DNA of 31,254 nucleotides, taken from contig JAUIJG010000004.1 in NCBI GenBank assembly GCA_030431355.1, forward strand, positions 1-31,254. The letters run 5' to 3'. How positions within the stretch are numbered: the stretch's first letter is position 1; each line of letters begins with the position of its first letter. The notes beneath the pieces are model-generated. The model worked only from the letters and a program-made list of their open reading frames with translations, was not told the DNA's origin and did no database searches. Below are positions 1 through 6,920 of the stretch, one piece after another. The translations under genes were made by a program, and so were the position numbers. This stretch comes from a bacterium (GTDB lineage Bacteria > Cyanobacteriota > Vampirovibrionia > Obscuribacterales > Obscuribacteraceae).

Positions 1-9
1 CATGTTACA

Positions 10-47
10 GGCGCCCCACTCCGGGATTCAGATTGGGGCAGGGCGCC
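10..47 (-). promoter_or_regulatory. Intercistronic hairpin after the ThiF-like gene
   Basis: Perfect 7-bp inverted repeat, GGCGCCC at 10-16 and GGGCGCC at 41-47, starting 6 nt after the ThiF-like stop on the minus strand. No U-tract follows it. An ATG on the minus strand occupies 3-1, so this hairpin may sit in a short gap before a further gene outside the window rather than ending transcription. Confidence 0.5.
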
Positions 48-53
48 GCATCG

Positions 54-746
54 TCACTCGAAGGAGCGACTGATGATAAAGGGAGCCCGCATGCCGAAGA
101 TCAGCTCGTGATCGACCTTGTCTTCGACTTGCTTGGAATTGATGGCGTGCCAGCGGATGAACTGCCAGACTGCCAGGCCGGAGAGGTACTCCGCCGTGGG
201 GCCGACCGAGATGGAGGTGCCGCAGGCTGAGACTTCCGCTTCCACGTCGTCGTAGAGCGTCTCTTCCCAGCCCTTCACCTGTTTCGGTCGTTTGGGCTCG
301 ATTGTATAGACCCGGCCTTCATCGGCGCCCATGCGGGTTTCGATCATCAGGCGAGTCCTGGCCTTGTAGCGAAGACCCTTTTTCCAGATCTCCTTGCGCG
401 AAGCCATGGTGTCGGTGAGCAGGAAGACCACGTCGCCGAGCTCCTGACTGCCGTCCACCGCTTCGGGGCGGATTTCGATCTTGGTGCCGGTCTGTTCTTT
501 GACCAGCTTCTGGAGGGCCTCCACCTTGAGCTTGCCGATGTCAGACAGGGAGTACGCCTGGTTGGCGATGTTGTGAGCTTCGACAGCGTCGAAGTCCCAG
601 ACCCTGATGTTGAGAAGACCCAGCTTGGCAAGGCTCAGCACAATCCGGGAACCGGTGGCACCGGCTCCTATAACGTCGATGGTCTTCGAGTCGAAGCCAT
701 CCGGCGAAAAAACATCCACATGTCTGTTGATGTCGAGTGTTGTCAT
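54..746 (-). CDS. Small ThiF/E1-like adenylyltransferase
   Basis: A 230-residue E1/ThiF/MoeB-type enzyme expected to adenylate the C-terminus of the ubiquitin-like protein encoded first in this operon. The nucleotide-binding motif GAGATGS lies at about 27-33. It is followed by the DFD and E56/N59 acidic patch typical of the family (DxDxVxxxNxxxQ) and an IGKLK segment at about 70-74. The usual Arg of the NLxRQ motif is Asn here. There are no paired CxxC zinc ligands. The only cysteine, C175 in ACGTSIS, sits where E1-like proteins have their conserved Cys region and is the candidate thioester residue. I chose ATG 746 because an upstream in-frame reading runs into the JAB gene and lacks family similarity; a GGGAA-type site precedes 746. 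It follows the JAB gene by 31 nt and is the last operon gene fully visible. Confidence 0.88.
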   Translation of the reverse strand: MTTLDINRHVDVFSPDGFDSKTIDVIGAGATGSRIVLSLAKLGLLNIRVWDFDAVEAHNIANQAYSLSDIGKLKVEALQKLVKEQTGTKIEIRPEAVDGSQELGDVVFLLTDTMASRKEIWKKGLRYKARTRLMIETRMGADEGRVYTIEPKRPKQVKGWEETLYDDVEAEVSACGTSISVGPTAEYLSGLAVWQFIRWHAINSKQVEDKVDHELIFGMRAPFIISRSFE

Positions 747-748
747 AT

Positions 749-771
749 CTTGATTCCCATTGTCGGTCAAG
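749..771 (-). promoter_or_regulatory. Short hairpin in the JAB-ThiF gap
   Basis: CTTGA (749-753) and TCAAG (767-771) form a 5-bp stem with a 13-nt loop in the 31-nt gap between the JAB stop and the ThiF start, covering part of the ribosome-binding region. It is weak alone and is noted because the longer gaps in this operon all hold hairpins. Confidence 0.3.
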
Positions 772-777
772 AGTCGC

Positions 778-2058
778 TTAGTCTTTCTTACGAGACCAAG
801 GTCCCTCAGACCCTTCATCAGCTGCCTCATCTTCCTTTGCCTCGCTCTCTGGCGTTTGCGTTTCGTCTGCGGCTGCGGTTGCGGAGGCATCGGCCGGCTC
901 TTCCGGCTTCGTCCTGGAAGCTTTCTTCGCTTCTTCCGGGGTTGCTTCCTTGTCGTCGCCGAAAAGGGCATCCCAGAAGCTGAAGAGTTTGCGCTCTTTC
1001 ACCTTGGCGCCGAACTCAGCGGTCACTTCCGCTTTCAGTTCGTCGTCGATGACCAGAGCTGCGGGCAGAGGGGGCTCTTCTTCCACGAGCTGGTAGTTCT
1101 CGCGCCAGCCCCAGAGACGCTCATGCATCTCCGGATCTTCGCCTTCTTTCGGCTCCGGCTTGGGAACCTTTTTCCAGCGTTTGCGTGCGGCGCTGAACGG
1201 GCTGGAGCGCTTGTATTCGAGGATGGTCTCGCCGGTTTCGGGGTTGACCACGAACCAGGGAACATCGTCGATGCGAACTCCCTGTTCGTAGAGGAAGACC
1301 GAGAAGGAGCCGTGACCCTTCTTGTTGAAGATGCCCCGGACATACCAGGGAAGACCTTCTTCGTAGAAGCGGTCCATGGTTCTCTCGTCGGTCCCGGAAG
1401 GGTAGGTGCCCATGCGCACATGGGAGTGACCCCAGAAGCGGAGACGGTTGACCTCTTCGAAGCCCTCCTCGCCCTTGGCCAGGAGTTCTTCCACCAGAAG
1501 CGCCTGACCCTCCGCCGAGAGTTCGGTCTCGGTGGGAGTGACCTCCTGTTCGAGCAGGTAGGTGTTGTCGATCAGGAAGTCGCCGTTGCGGGTCATGATC
1601 ACGGTGCCGAGCCAGCCGACTTCTTTTTCGGCCAGGTCGACGTAGAGACACATGCGCTTGTAGGCGTTGGGTGTGATGAGAATTCGAGGGACGCGCTTGC
1701 CGTAATAAGAAACCTGTGGTTCCGAGCGGTGGGGTGTCAGGCTGCGGTCCGGGTCGGGCGGCTTGACGTAGTGGGGACGCTTCGGCTCTTCGGTCCGGTA
1801 CCAGGGGGTGCGATCATCCCCGAGCATATCGGACGGGGAATCGCCAGCAGCTGGTTTCTCACCGGCGCCGGCGGCCTCAGCCTCTTTCTTCTTCGCGTCG
1901 GCAAGCCATTCTTCGAACCGGCTGGTGCTGGCGCTGTCTTCTGAATCGGATGCGGGGGCGTTGGCGGAGTCCGCTGGGTTGGTGACTTCGTCATCTCCCT
2001 CCGGACGGAAAGTGAGGTCGTCGATGGGACCTCCTTTGGGTTTGTCTTTGCTGGACAT
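778..2058 (-). CDS. JAB/JAMM metalloprotease, predicted Ubl isopeptidase
   Basis: A 426-residue JAB1/MPN/Mov34 (JAMM) zinc protease. Family members remove ubiquitin-like proteins from targets or process Ubl precursors. The JAMM motif is complete: E146 in EKEVGWLG, then HSH at 211-213, S221 and D224, matching HxH-x7-S-x2-D exactly, so catalytic competence is likely. The JAB fold covers roughly residues 125-290. An N-terminal segment (1-110) rich in Asp, Ser and Pro and a C-terminal tail (about 355-426) rich in Glu, Ala and Lys look disordered. Together they make the protein much longer than a bare JAB domain of about 130-150 residues. The start at 2058 is 5 nt after the upstream E2-like stop, and its GAGGAG site lies inside that gene's last codons, implying translational coupling. 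The role in this operon is inferred from the E1, E2 and Ubl neighbours. Confidence 0.92.
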   Translation of the reverse strand: MSSKDKPKGGPIDDLTFRPEGDDEVTNPADSANAPASDSEDSASTSRFEEWLADAKKKEAEAAGAGEKPAAGDSPSDMLGDDRTPWYRTEEPKRPHYVKPPDPDRSLTPHRSEPQVSYYGKRVPRILITPNAYKRMCLYVDLAEKEVGWLGTVIMTRNGDFLIDNTYLLEQEVTPTETELSAEGQALLVEELLAKGEEGFEEVNRLRFWGHSHVRMGTYPSGTDERTMDRFYEEGLPWYVRGIFNKKGHGSFSVFLYEQGVRIDDVPWFVVNPETGETILEYKRSSPFSAARKRWKKVPKPEPKEGEDPEMHERLWGWRENYQLVEEEPPLPAALVIDDELKAEVTAEFGAKVKERKLFSFWDALFGDDKEATPEEAKKASRTKPEEPADASATAAADETQTPESEAKEDEAADEGSEGPWSRKKD

Positions 2059-2063
2059 GGAGC

Positions 2064-3353
2064 CTATATCTCCTCATAGTTGGCAGGTTCGGTGGGCCAG
2101 TGGTCGATCTTTTGGTCGAGTTCGTTGTTCGCCGAAGCGGTTTCAATGAATTCGATCGCCATCTGAATCACCGGAGCGATCTCAAAACAAGCCACCAGGC
2201 TTGGAAAAATCTCTTTCAGGTCGGTGGCGCATGCGCTACCACTCGAGTAGACACGGGGAGCGTTCATAGCGTTTCTTACGCCGTCCACCCGCTGGGTCCG
2301 GTTGTACCACTGGACCACTTCGTGGCTACCATCGAGGTGCACCACGATCAAGAACTCACCGATATGATGGAGGGCACCGGTGGCGGGGTCACGCGCGGTC
2401 AACATCTCCGTGTGGACCATGACTCGACCGGAGCTGACGCGGACCTCTCTCACTTTTTCGATTTCGGTGATTGCCTCGAATTCGGCTTCCAGCCTTTCGC
2501 GGCTGAGTTCTTCCGACGCCAGGAAGTTCTTGCGGGTCGATTGCGCGTAGCGATGAATCTTTCCCGGGACTTCCCTGCCGATAGAGCTCACAAACTCGCG
2601 GGCACCGGCTGCCTGACTGGCGAATCGTTCTGAGACGGCGGCGATATAGTTCCGCCTCGATACTTCTCTTTCAGAGTTCTTCATGCGGGCGAAATACTCC
2701 AGCTTGGCCTCATTGGGGCTGGTGACGAACGCGACGCATTCGTTGAGAATTCTGCGGAAGATAGCCAGCTTTGCTTTGCCGGCTTTGTGAAGCAGGTCGA
2801 AGTGGATATAGATGTGTTCGTCGTCGATCACTTCGGCGAGAGCGAATCCGTCATCCTCGATGACATATCCGTCACCGGTGGGAATGAAGGCCCAGGTCTC
2901 CACGCCGGTCTTGTGACCCCAAATCCGCGAGGGCGTATGGGTCGTCGTGGTGCTTCGACGGCAGCTCCAGAGGTAGATGTGGAACCGGTTATCCGATACG
3001 AGATCGACAACCTGTCCGCCCATGCTGTTCACCTGGACATCGCACTGAAGCTTCTCCACGACCTCCTCAGAGATAATCGCTTCCAGGTTCGCTTTCTGCT
3101 GCCCGGAGAACATGTCCCCGATGCCCGAGATCATCCATACACCTTTCTGGCGCAGGGTAATCATTTCGATCTCTTCATAGCCGGACGGTTGCTTGCTGTC
3201 GACCCGGCAGTCGAGCACCGTGAGAGCCAGCTTGAGCTGCTCTTTGTCAATCAGGTAGGAGCCGGCATTGTCGAATTCGATCAAGCCGACATTGTTGATC
3301 AACAGAGCTTCCCTTTGTTCGAGGGATAGTCCTTGGATCAAATAGTTTGCCAT
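2064..3353 (-). CDS. E2-like conjugating-domain protein, soluble paralog
   Basis: A 429-residue protein, paralogous over nearly its whole length to the product of the gene just upstream. The C-terminal domain (about 290-420) shows an E2/UBC-like pattern: IGEFLIV, DGS..VQW, NAMNAPRV (361-368), then G372-x-x-C375. This corresponds to the HPN(V/I)...G.(I/V)C block of E2 enzymes, with C375 the candidate thioester cysteine. Arg367 replaces the His seen at the equivalent place in the paralog. A middle domain (about 120-205) contains FHIYLWSC and the GYVIEDDG...IYIHFDLLHKAG segment shared with the paralog. No membrane segment is seen. The start is well fixed: AGGAGG overlaps the end of the preceding gene and the gap is 3 nt. 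E2 assignment rests on motif order and operon context; overall similarity to classical E2 is low. Confidence 0.72.
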   Translation of the reverse strand: MANYLIQGLSLEQREALLINNVGLIEFDNAGSYLIDKEQLKLALTVLDCRVDSKQPSGYEEIEMITLRQKGVWMISGIGDMFSGQQKANLEAIISEEVVEKLQCDVQVNSMGGQVVDLVSDNRFHIYLWSCRRSTTTTHTPSRIWGHKTGVETWAFIPTGDGYVIEDDGFALAEVIDDEHIYIHFDLLHKAGKAKLAIFRRILNECVAFVTSPNEAKLEYFARMKNSEREVSRRNYIAAVSERFASQAAGAREFVSSIGREVPGKIHRYAQSTRKNFLASEELSRERLEAEFEAITEIEKVREVRVSSGRVMVHTEMLTARDPATGALHHIGEFLIVVHLDGSHEVVQWYNRTQRVDGVRNAMNAPRVYSSGSACATDLKEIFPSLVACFEIAPVIQMAIEFIETASANNELDQKIDHWPTEPANYEEI

Positions 3354-3356
3354 GGT

Positions 3357-4928
3357 CTACCTCCTCGCTCTGTTGGCGTAGGGGTTGGGTACCACCGGCC
3401 AGTTGACGATGTACTTGCCCCAGGAGTCTTCGATGTTGACGGATTCAACAAAAGCGATGGCCATCATCACCGCAGTGGCAAAGTCCCGCTTATTGATCAG
3501 GGCAGGGAACAGTTCCTGGGTGTTGCCGAAGCAGGCGTTGCCTTCACCGTTGACGTGGGGAGCGTTCATGGCGCCGTTGCCGCCGTTGATCATGCGGGTC
3601 TGGTTCTTCCACTGAATGCTTCCGTTCTGGGGATAGATGTGGATGTCGAAAGCGCCAATCTCGTGGTAATCCAGGGTGCTGGGATGCTGGCAGTGAAGTG
3701 TCTTGGTCGTGACCACGATGGAGTTCCCGGTCACTTTGACGTCGATCACTTTGTCCAGGGCCAGGAGTGCGTCGAACTCCTTGCCGGCTTCCACATCGGT
3801 GTTGGATTCGATGTGGAACATGTCCTGTTCCTGCCTTTCCGCCTTCTTCAAAAGTTCGACAAGGCTCTGTTGATCCTCGTCCACGCAGCAGTCAGCAGGC
3901 AATTCCTGGGCTGCCACCTGGAGGCACTCTTCGACGAAAGCTGACGCAGCCGCTTTCTTGCCGGTACGCTTCTGTTTGATCAGAGAGCGAGCCCGAGCAA
4001 GTACTTCGGCGAAGTAGCGCGCTTCAGTCAGGCTGCCGTTTCGAACGACGTTTTCGTAGAAATAGAGGTTGTTCTCGACCAGTTCGCCGATTACGTTCCC
4101 CATGTCGTCGAAGATCAGGTCACCGAGCCCACTGGCGGAGCCGACCTTGTCCCCTCTCTCGTGCAGCTTGGCGCCACCGACGGTGCCGGCTCTGGGCTGG
4201 CAGGTCGGAGTATTGGCAGGCCAAGCTCCGAGGTGGATGTGGAATCCATCCCCGTTCAGAGGACGCAGGCACTCCTCTCGCAGGATGTTGGCGTTGACGG
4301 AATGCTCCACGTATGGGGCGAGGATGTGTCGGGTCATGGTGGAGATCACCGAGCCCTGACGTTGACCAAACTGGGTCACATCCACGGGTTTGTAGGCGTC
4401 GGGAGGAAGACCATCCGAGTATTCTTCTGCCATCTCTTTGAGCTGATCATCGAGCTGCCATTCTTTGATGGCGCGCTCCAGGGCTATCCGGAGCTGTTGG
4501 CTGGTGAGGCTCTCGGTGAAGATGATCAAGCATTCCTGGGTCAGCTGACCGATTTCACGGTTGCCCGACTCACCGTAGAGGGGGACAGACCAGGTGTTGT
4601 TCCTGGAGCTCTGAGCTGCCAACTGGCGCTGGTAAATCGACATGAAGCGCATGCGATAGCTTGGTCCGTCCGGTTTGAAGTGCCGAAGCTTCTCGCCTGA
4701 GATATGCACTTCTTTCTTCAGGACCGGCACGAGGATTTCATTGACAGCCTCACGCACAATCGGTTTCGTTAATGGGATTCGCCCTTTTATACGGGCACGG
4801 GGACCCTTGAATCGAAACGTTTCGTAGAGGAAGAACCCTGCGAAAGTGATTCCGATAAGAGCACCCAGAACGTAAAGGCCATTGGTGACTGTTAGGTACT
4901 CAGTCAATGCTGCCATTTGTTCAGTCAT
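3357..4928 (-). CDS. E2-like conjugating-domain protein, membrane-anchored paralog
   Basis: A 523-residue protein with one predicted transmembrane helix at about 16-35, followed by a basic stretch. The long body would then face the cytoplasm. Residues 220-320 form a domain shared with the 429-residue paralog, beginning FHIHLGAW and including LIFDDMGNVIGELVENNLYF. The C-terminal E2-like domain (about 380-515) has EIGAFDIHIYPQNGSIQW and AMNAPHV (453-459), then G463-x-x-C466. His458 and Cys466 match the HPN...C arrangement of E2 active sites. Extra cysteines (C243, C347, C348) are not shared with the paralog. ATG 4928 has AGGAG upstream with 8-nt spacing. It follows the Ubl gene by 99 nt containing a hairpin and is coupled to the next gene. 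The predicted job is to receive the Ubl from the E1-like protein, perhaps at the membrane; this is inference. Confidence 0.72.
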   Translation of the reverse strand: MTEQMAALTEYLTVTNGLYVLGALIGITFAGFFLYETFRFKGPRARIKGRIPLTKPIVREAVNEILVPVLKKEVHISGEKLRHFKPDGPSYRMRFMSIYQRQLAAQSSRNNTWSVPLYGESGNREIGQLTQECLIIFTESLTSQQLRIALERAIKEWQLDDQLKEMAEEYSDGLPPDAYKPVDVTQFGQRQGSVISTMTRHILAPYVEHSVNANILREECLRPLNGDGFHIHLGAWPANTPTCQPRAGTVGGAKLHERGDKVGSASGLGDLIFDDMGNVIGELVENNLYFYENVVRNGSLTEARYFAEVLARARSLIKQKRTGKKAAASAFVEECLQVAAQELPADCCVDEDQQSLVELLKKAERQEQDMFHIESNTDVEAGKEFDALLALDKVIDVKVTGNSIVVTTKTLHCQHPSTLDYHEIGAFDIHIYPQNGSIQWKNQTRMINGGNGAMNAPHVNGEGNACFGNTQELFPALINKRDFATAVMMAIAFVESVNIEDSWGKYIVNWPVVPNPYANRARR

Positions 4929-4951
4929 TGAGTTGCTCCTGATTTGTAGTT

Positions 4952-4992
4952 GTGAGACCCGGCGTCTGCACCGCAGTCCATCCGGGTCTCAC
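4952..4992 (-). promoter_or_regulatory. Strong hairpin between the Ubl and E2-like genes
   Basis: A perfect 11-bp inverted repeat (GTGAGACCCGG at 4952-4962 and CCGGGTCTCAC at 4982-4992) with a 19-nt loop lies between the Ubl stop (5028) and the first E2-like start (4928). No U-tract follows in the minus-strand transcript. It therefore looks like an mRNA 3'-end stabiliser, a processing point or a leaky attenuator that could leave the Ubl transcript in excess over the enzymes. Confidence 0.6.
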
Positions 4993-5027
4993 TCGAGCTA
5001 TTCGATTCAGTTCAAATCAGGCTTTGA

Positions 5028-5327
5028 TCAGGCGCCGGCGGTGTTGCCGCGCACGGGCCGAACGAGCAGGATGGTCTGGTCGCCGGTGATCGGGGTGTCC
5101 ATGGATGCGATGTCGCCACCGACGCGGATCTCCCGGTTGGAAGCGTCGAGACCGGCTTCGTTCAGAACGTCGGCCACGGTCCACTGCTTGGACGAGTCGA
5201 GCAGAACCTTGGTCATGTTGCCCGGAGGGCCGATATTGACCGAGTACTGGACATTGGGGGACTCGGTGGTCGTGGTGGTGGTCTCGGCGGCGGCCGGGGT
5301 GAGGTCGTGGTTGGTTTCGTTGGACAT
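5028..5327 (-). CDS. Ubiquitin-like beta-grasp protein
   Basis: A 99-residue protein. A low-complexity Thr-rich N-terminal tail (1-28, six consecutive Thr) precedes a MoaD/ThiS/ubiquitin-type beta-grasp domain (29-94). Diagnostic features are a beta hairpin around VQYSVNIGPPG, a helix after WTVADVLNEAGL, the REIRVGGD strand-turn, and the final ILLVRPVRG strand. That final strand is the usual lead-in to the reactive C-terminus of Ubls. The tail after it is GNTAGA, so there is no terminal Gly-Gly; either the tail is trimmed (by the JAB protein?) or the terminal Ala is used. The start is supported by AAAGG 8 nt upstream. It is first in an operon with two E2-like proteins, a JAB protease and an E1-like enzyme, which is the main reason for calling it the conjugated modifier. 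Confidence 0.8.
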   Translation of the reverse strand: MSNETNHDLTPAAAETTTTTTESPNVQYSVNIGPPGNMTKVLLDSSKQWTVADVLNEAGLDASNREIRVGGDIASMDTPITGDQTILLVRPVRGNTAGA

Positions 5328-6286
5328 GATTTTTACCTTTCATGTGGTCGAATGAGTACTCCCGCTTTCTGGGCGGAAGCAGTTTGAATTCCCATAGTTC
5401 GCCCCGTCTATTCCGACCGAACCGCAGCTGTCTCCGGATGTTCTGAAAACATCGGAAAGTTGTTTTGAGCATGATTGCTTCGGCTTGCTGCGGAGTGGCT
5501 CGGAATTTGTAGGGGGAAACAGGGAATACGACCAGTAGACTAGATTCCTATTCAAGAACTCAATCAGGATAAGAGCTGCCCTTTAGAAGTAAACTAGCGA
5601 GCCTTAGTTACTATCCCATAAAGAAATATGGAGCTTATGTAAATAGAGTGTGTACATCTTGAAAGCCTTATATAGACCCGGATCTCAAATATATATAAAT
5701 CCTGAAATCTATATCTGGCTTTGATTACAGCAAGCTTATCTCTCACATTTACAATGTTGCGTATTGATCACTAAAAATGCTTGACAACTGAATATAAGCC
5801 GGTGTTCAGTTGTAGCAATTGAGCACCGCTAGCGCTAAGGAGCCGAAGAGCCACAGTATTTGTTTTGACTGAAGCAGGTGTTATATATGGTGGCAAAAGC
5901 CTCATTTGCATCTTGGTTTTTTATTCTTTGAAAGGTGTTGTATATGGTGGCGAAAATTGCCCGGTGGTGGCTTCCGATTCCGTAGTTCAATTGCGTAAGG
6001 AGCTTGTTGAGGATCTGTAGTTCGGATATTTTTCCATATCGATGAGTGGGGATATGCTAAGCCAGATCGCTAAAAATGCTGCTTAACAACCTGATTCTCT
6101 CTTTAGCGATGGGGACATTTTTGATAGCCTTGATTTATATCTCTCTGACAACCCCGTGAGCCACAAAACGCCCTAAAAGAGCAGTAGAGACATTTGAATT
6201 GCATAGGTAATCCGTTGCTCAGACGGCTCCTGTGGGCTGTCCATCGCTCTGTCCTGCCACATCAAAATTCCCGAAAGAGGCATGCC
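5328..6286. other. Repeat-bearing AT-rich intergenic region
   Basis: About 960 nt between the divergent Ubl operon and the 6287 gene, with no ORF that looks real. The Ubl leader holds a 7-bp stem with one GU pair (5359-5365 with 5373-5379) upstream of its start. Two imperfect copies of a GGTGTT(A/G)TATATGGTGGC unit lie at 5877-5894 and 5934-5951. A GATC(A/G)CTAAAAATGC unit occurs at 5766-5780 and 6065-6079. The 8-mer GCTAGCGC is at 5828-5835. A TTGACA hexamer is at 5781-5786 but has no convincing -10 partner. Confidence 0.5.
5877..5951 (+). repeat. Tandem imperfect direct repeat, 18-bp unit
   Basis: The units GGTGTTATATATGGTGGC (5877-5894) and GGTGTTGTATATGGTGGC (5934-5951) differ at one base and are 57 nt apart start to start. 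Each is followed by (A/G-containing) CAAAA or CGAAAA. A truncated cousin, GGTGTTATATATAGT, lies at 9457-9471, and TATGGTGGC recurs at 18880-18888. No coding role is evident. Confidence 0.6.
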
Positions 6287-6673
6287 ATGTCTGAGTCTGA
6301 GAATTTTTCCCAAACATATAGTCGGCTCCAGAAAAGAGTTCTGGATGTTTTAAACTCTATGGAGCTTTTGAGAATTCGTTCCACCAATGAAGGTGTTGTC
6401 TGCTACGTCGCTTCCATGAAGGTCAGTCTTGCTTCCAGTCTTGCCTTCCAAGCGCTGTCTTCATTGAAGGCTCCAGGCCGGGTTCGCGGCAGCGTGATCA
6501 CCGAGGAGGACTTCTCTCACTTCCAGGAACACATGCAGACTGAAGCCTCCACCAGGGCAATCACTCTTGCTCAGGCTATGCAGAGTCGGTTTGCCTTCGT
6601 GGGCGAGCTTTGTTCAATGGCGGAACAGCAGTCTGCTGAAGCGCTCAAGGCGCTCGATTCCGGCCAAATCTAA
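6287..6673 (+). CDS. Small helical protein of unknown function
   Basis: A 128-residue protein I do not recognise. I placed the start at ATG 6287, which has AAGAGG with 6-nt spacing; the longer reading from 6194 adds a segment unlike a natural N-terminus. The sequence looks all-helical, with heptad-like stretches (FSQTYSRLQKRVLDVLNSMELL near the N-terminus and AITLAQAMQSRFAFVGELCSMAEQQ towards the C-terminus). It has two cysteines and no signal peptide or membrane segment. It is transcribed divergently from the Ubl operon across a repeat-rich region and ends before a bidirectional terminator, so it is probably monocistronic. Codon use resembles the Ubl operon more than the AT-rich surroundings. 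Confidence 0.6.
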   Translation: MSESENFSQTYSRLQKRVLDVLNSMELLRIRSTNEGVVCYVASMKVSLASSLAFQALSSLKAPGRVRGSVITEEDFSHFQEHMQTEASTRAITLAQAMQSRFAFVGELCSMAEQQSAEALKALDSGQI

Positions 6674-6847
6674 TCTGTTTCAGAGTCTGGCTCTGTACAG
6701 GCGATTTTTTCTTTTACTGAGTGACAATCACTTAGAACAGTTGTGGTTTGCAGCTTTTCAAAGCAGGGGCGAAGCTCTTCATCTTCGTTCTTGCTTTGAA
6801 GATCAATAATACTAAAGAATATAGTATAACAAGGAATTAATGAAAAA

Positions 6848-6869
6848 TCCCGGCAACCACTTGTCGGGA
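6848..6869. terminator. Bidirectional terminator
   Basis: A 9-bp stem with one GU pair (TCCCGGCAA at 6848-6856, TTGTCGGGA at 6861-6869) and a CCAC loop, flanked by five A on the left and four T on the right. It lies between two convergent genes ending at 6673 (plus) and 6921 (minus) and can serve both. Confidence 0.8.
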
Positions 6870-6920
6870 CTTTTCTGAAAACTGGTTTTATCGGTATTGT
6901 TCGGTTCAAGTCTGGTTGGC

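Noticed and set aside
760..1944. Long plus-strand open frame (394 codons) opposite the JAB gene
   Set aside because: It lies fully antisense to a gene with a perfect JAMM motif and coupled start; its translation shows no domain and reflects codon bias of the real gene.
54..5327. Identification of the Ubl operon as a PRTRC-type cassette
   Set aside because: PRTRC cassettes also pair a ThiF protein with a JAB-like and a small Ubl-like protein, but no ParB-related or other PRTRC proteins are seen here, and the two E2-like paralogs do not fit.
5340..5555. 71-codon minus-strand frame in the Ubl leader
   Set aside because: No ribosome-binding site or family character; it overlaps the leader hairpin and is rich in Ser, Cys and Asn, as expected of non-coding DNA.
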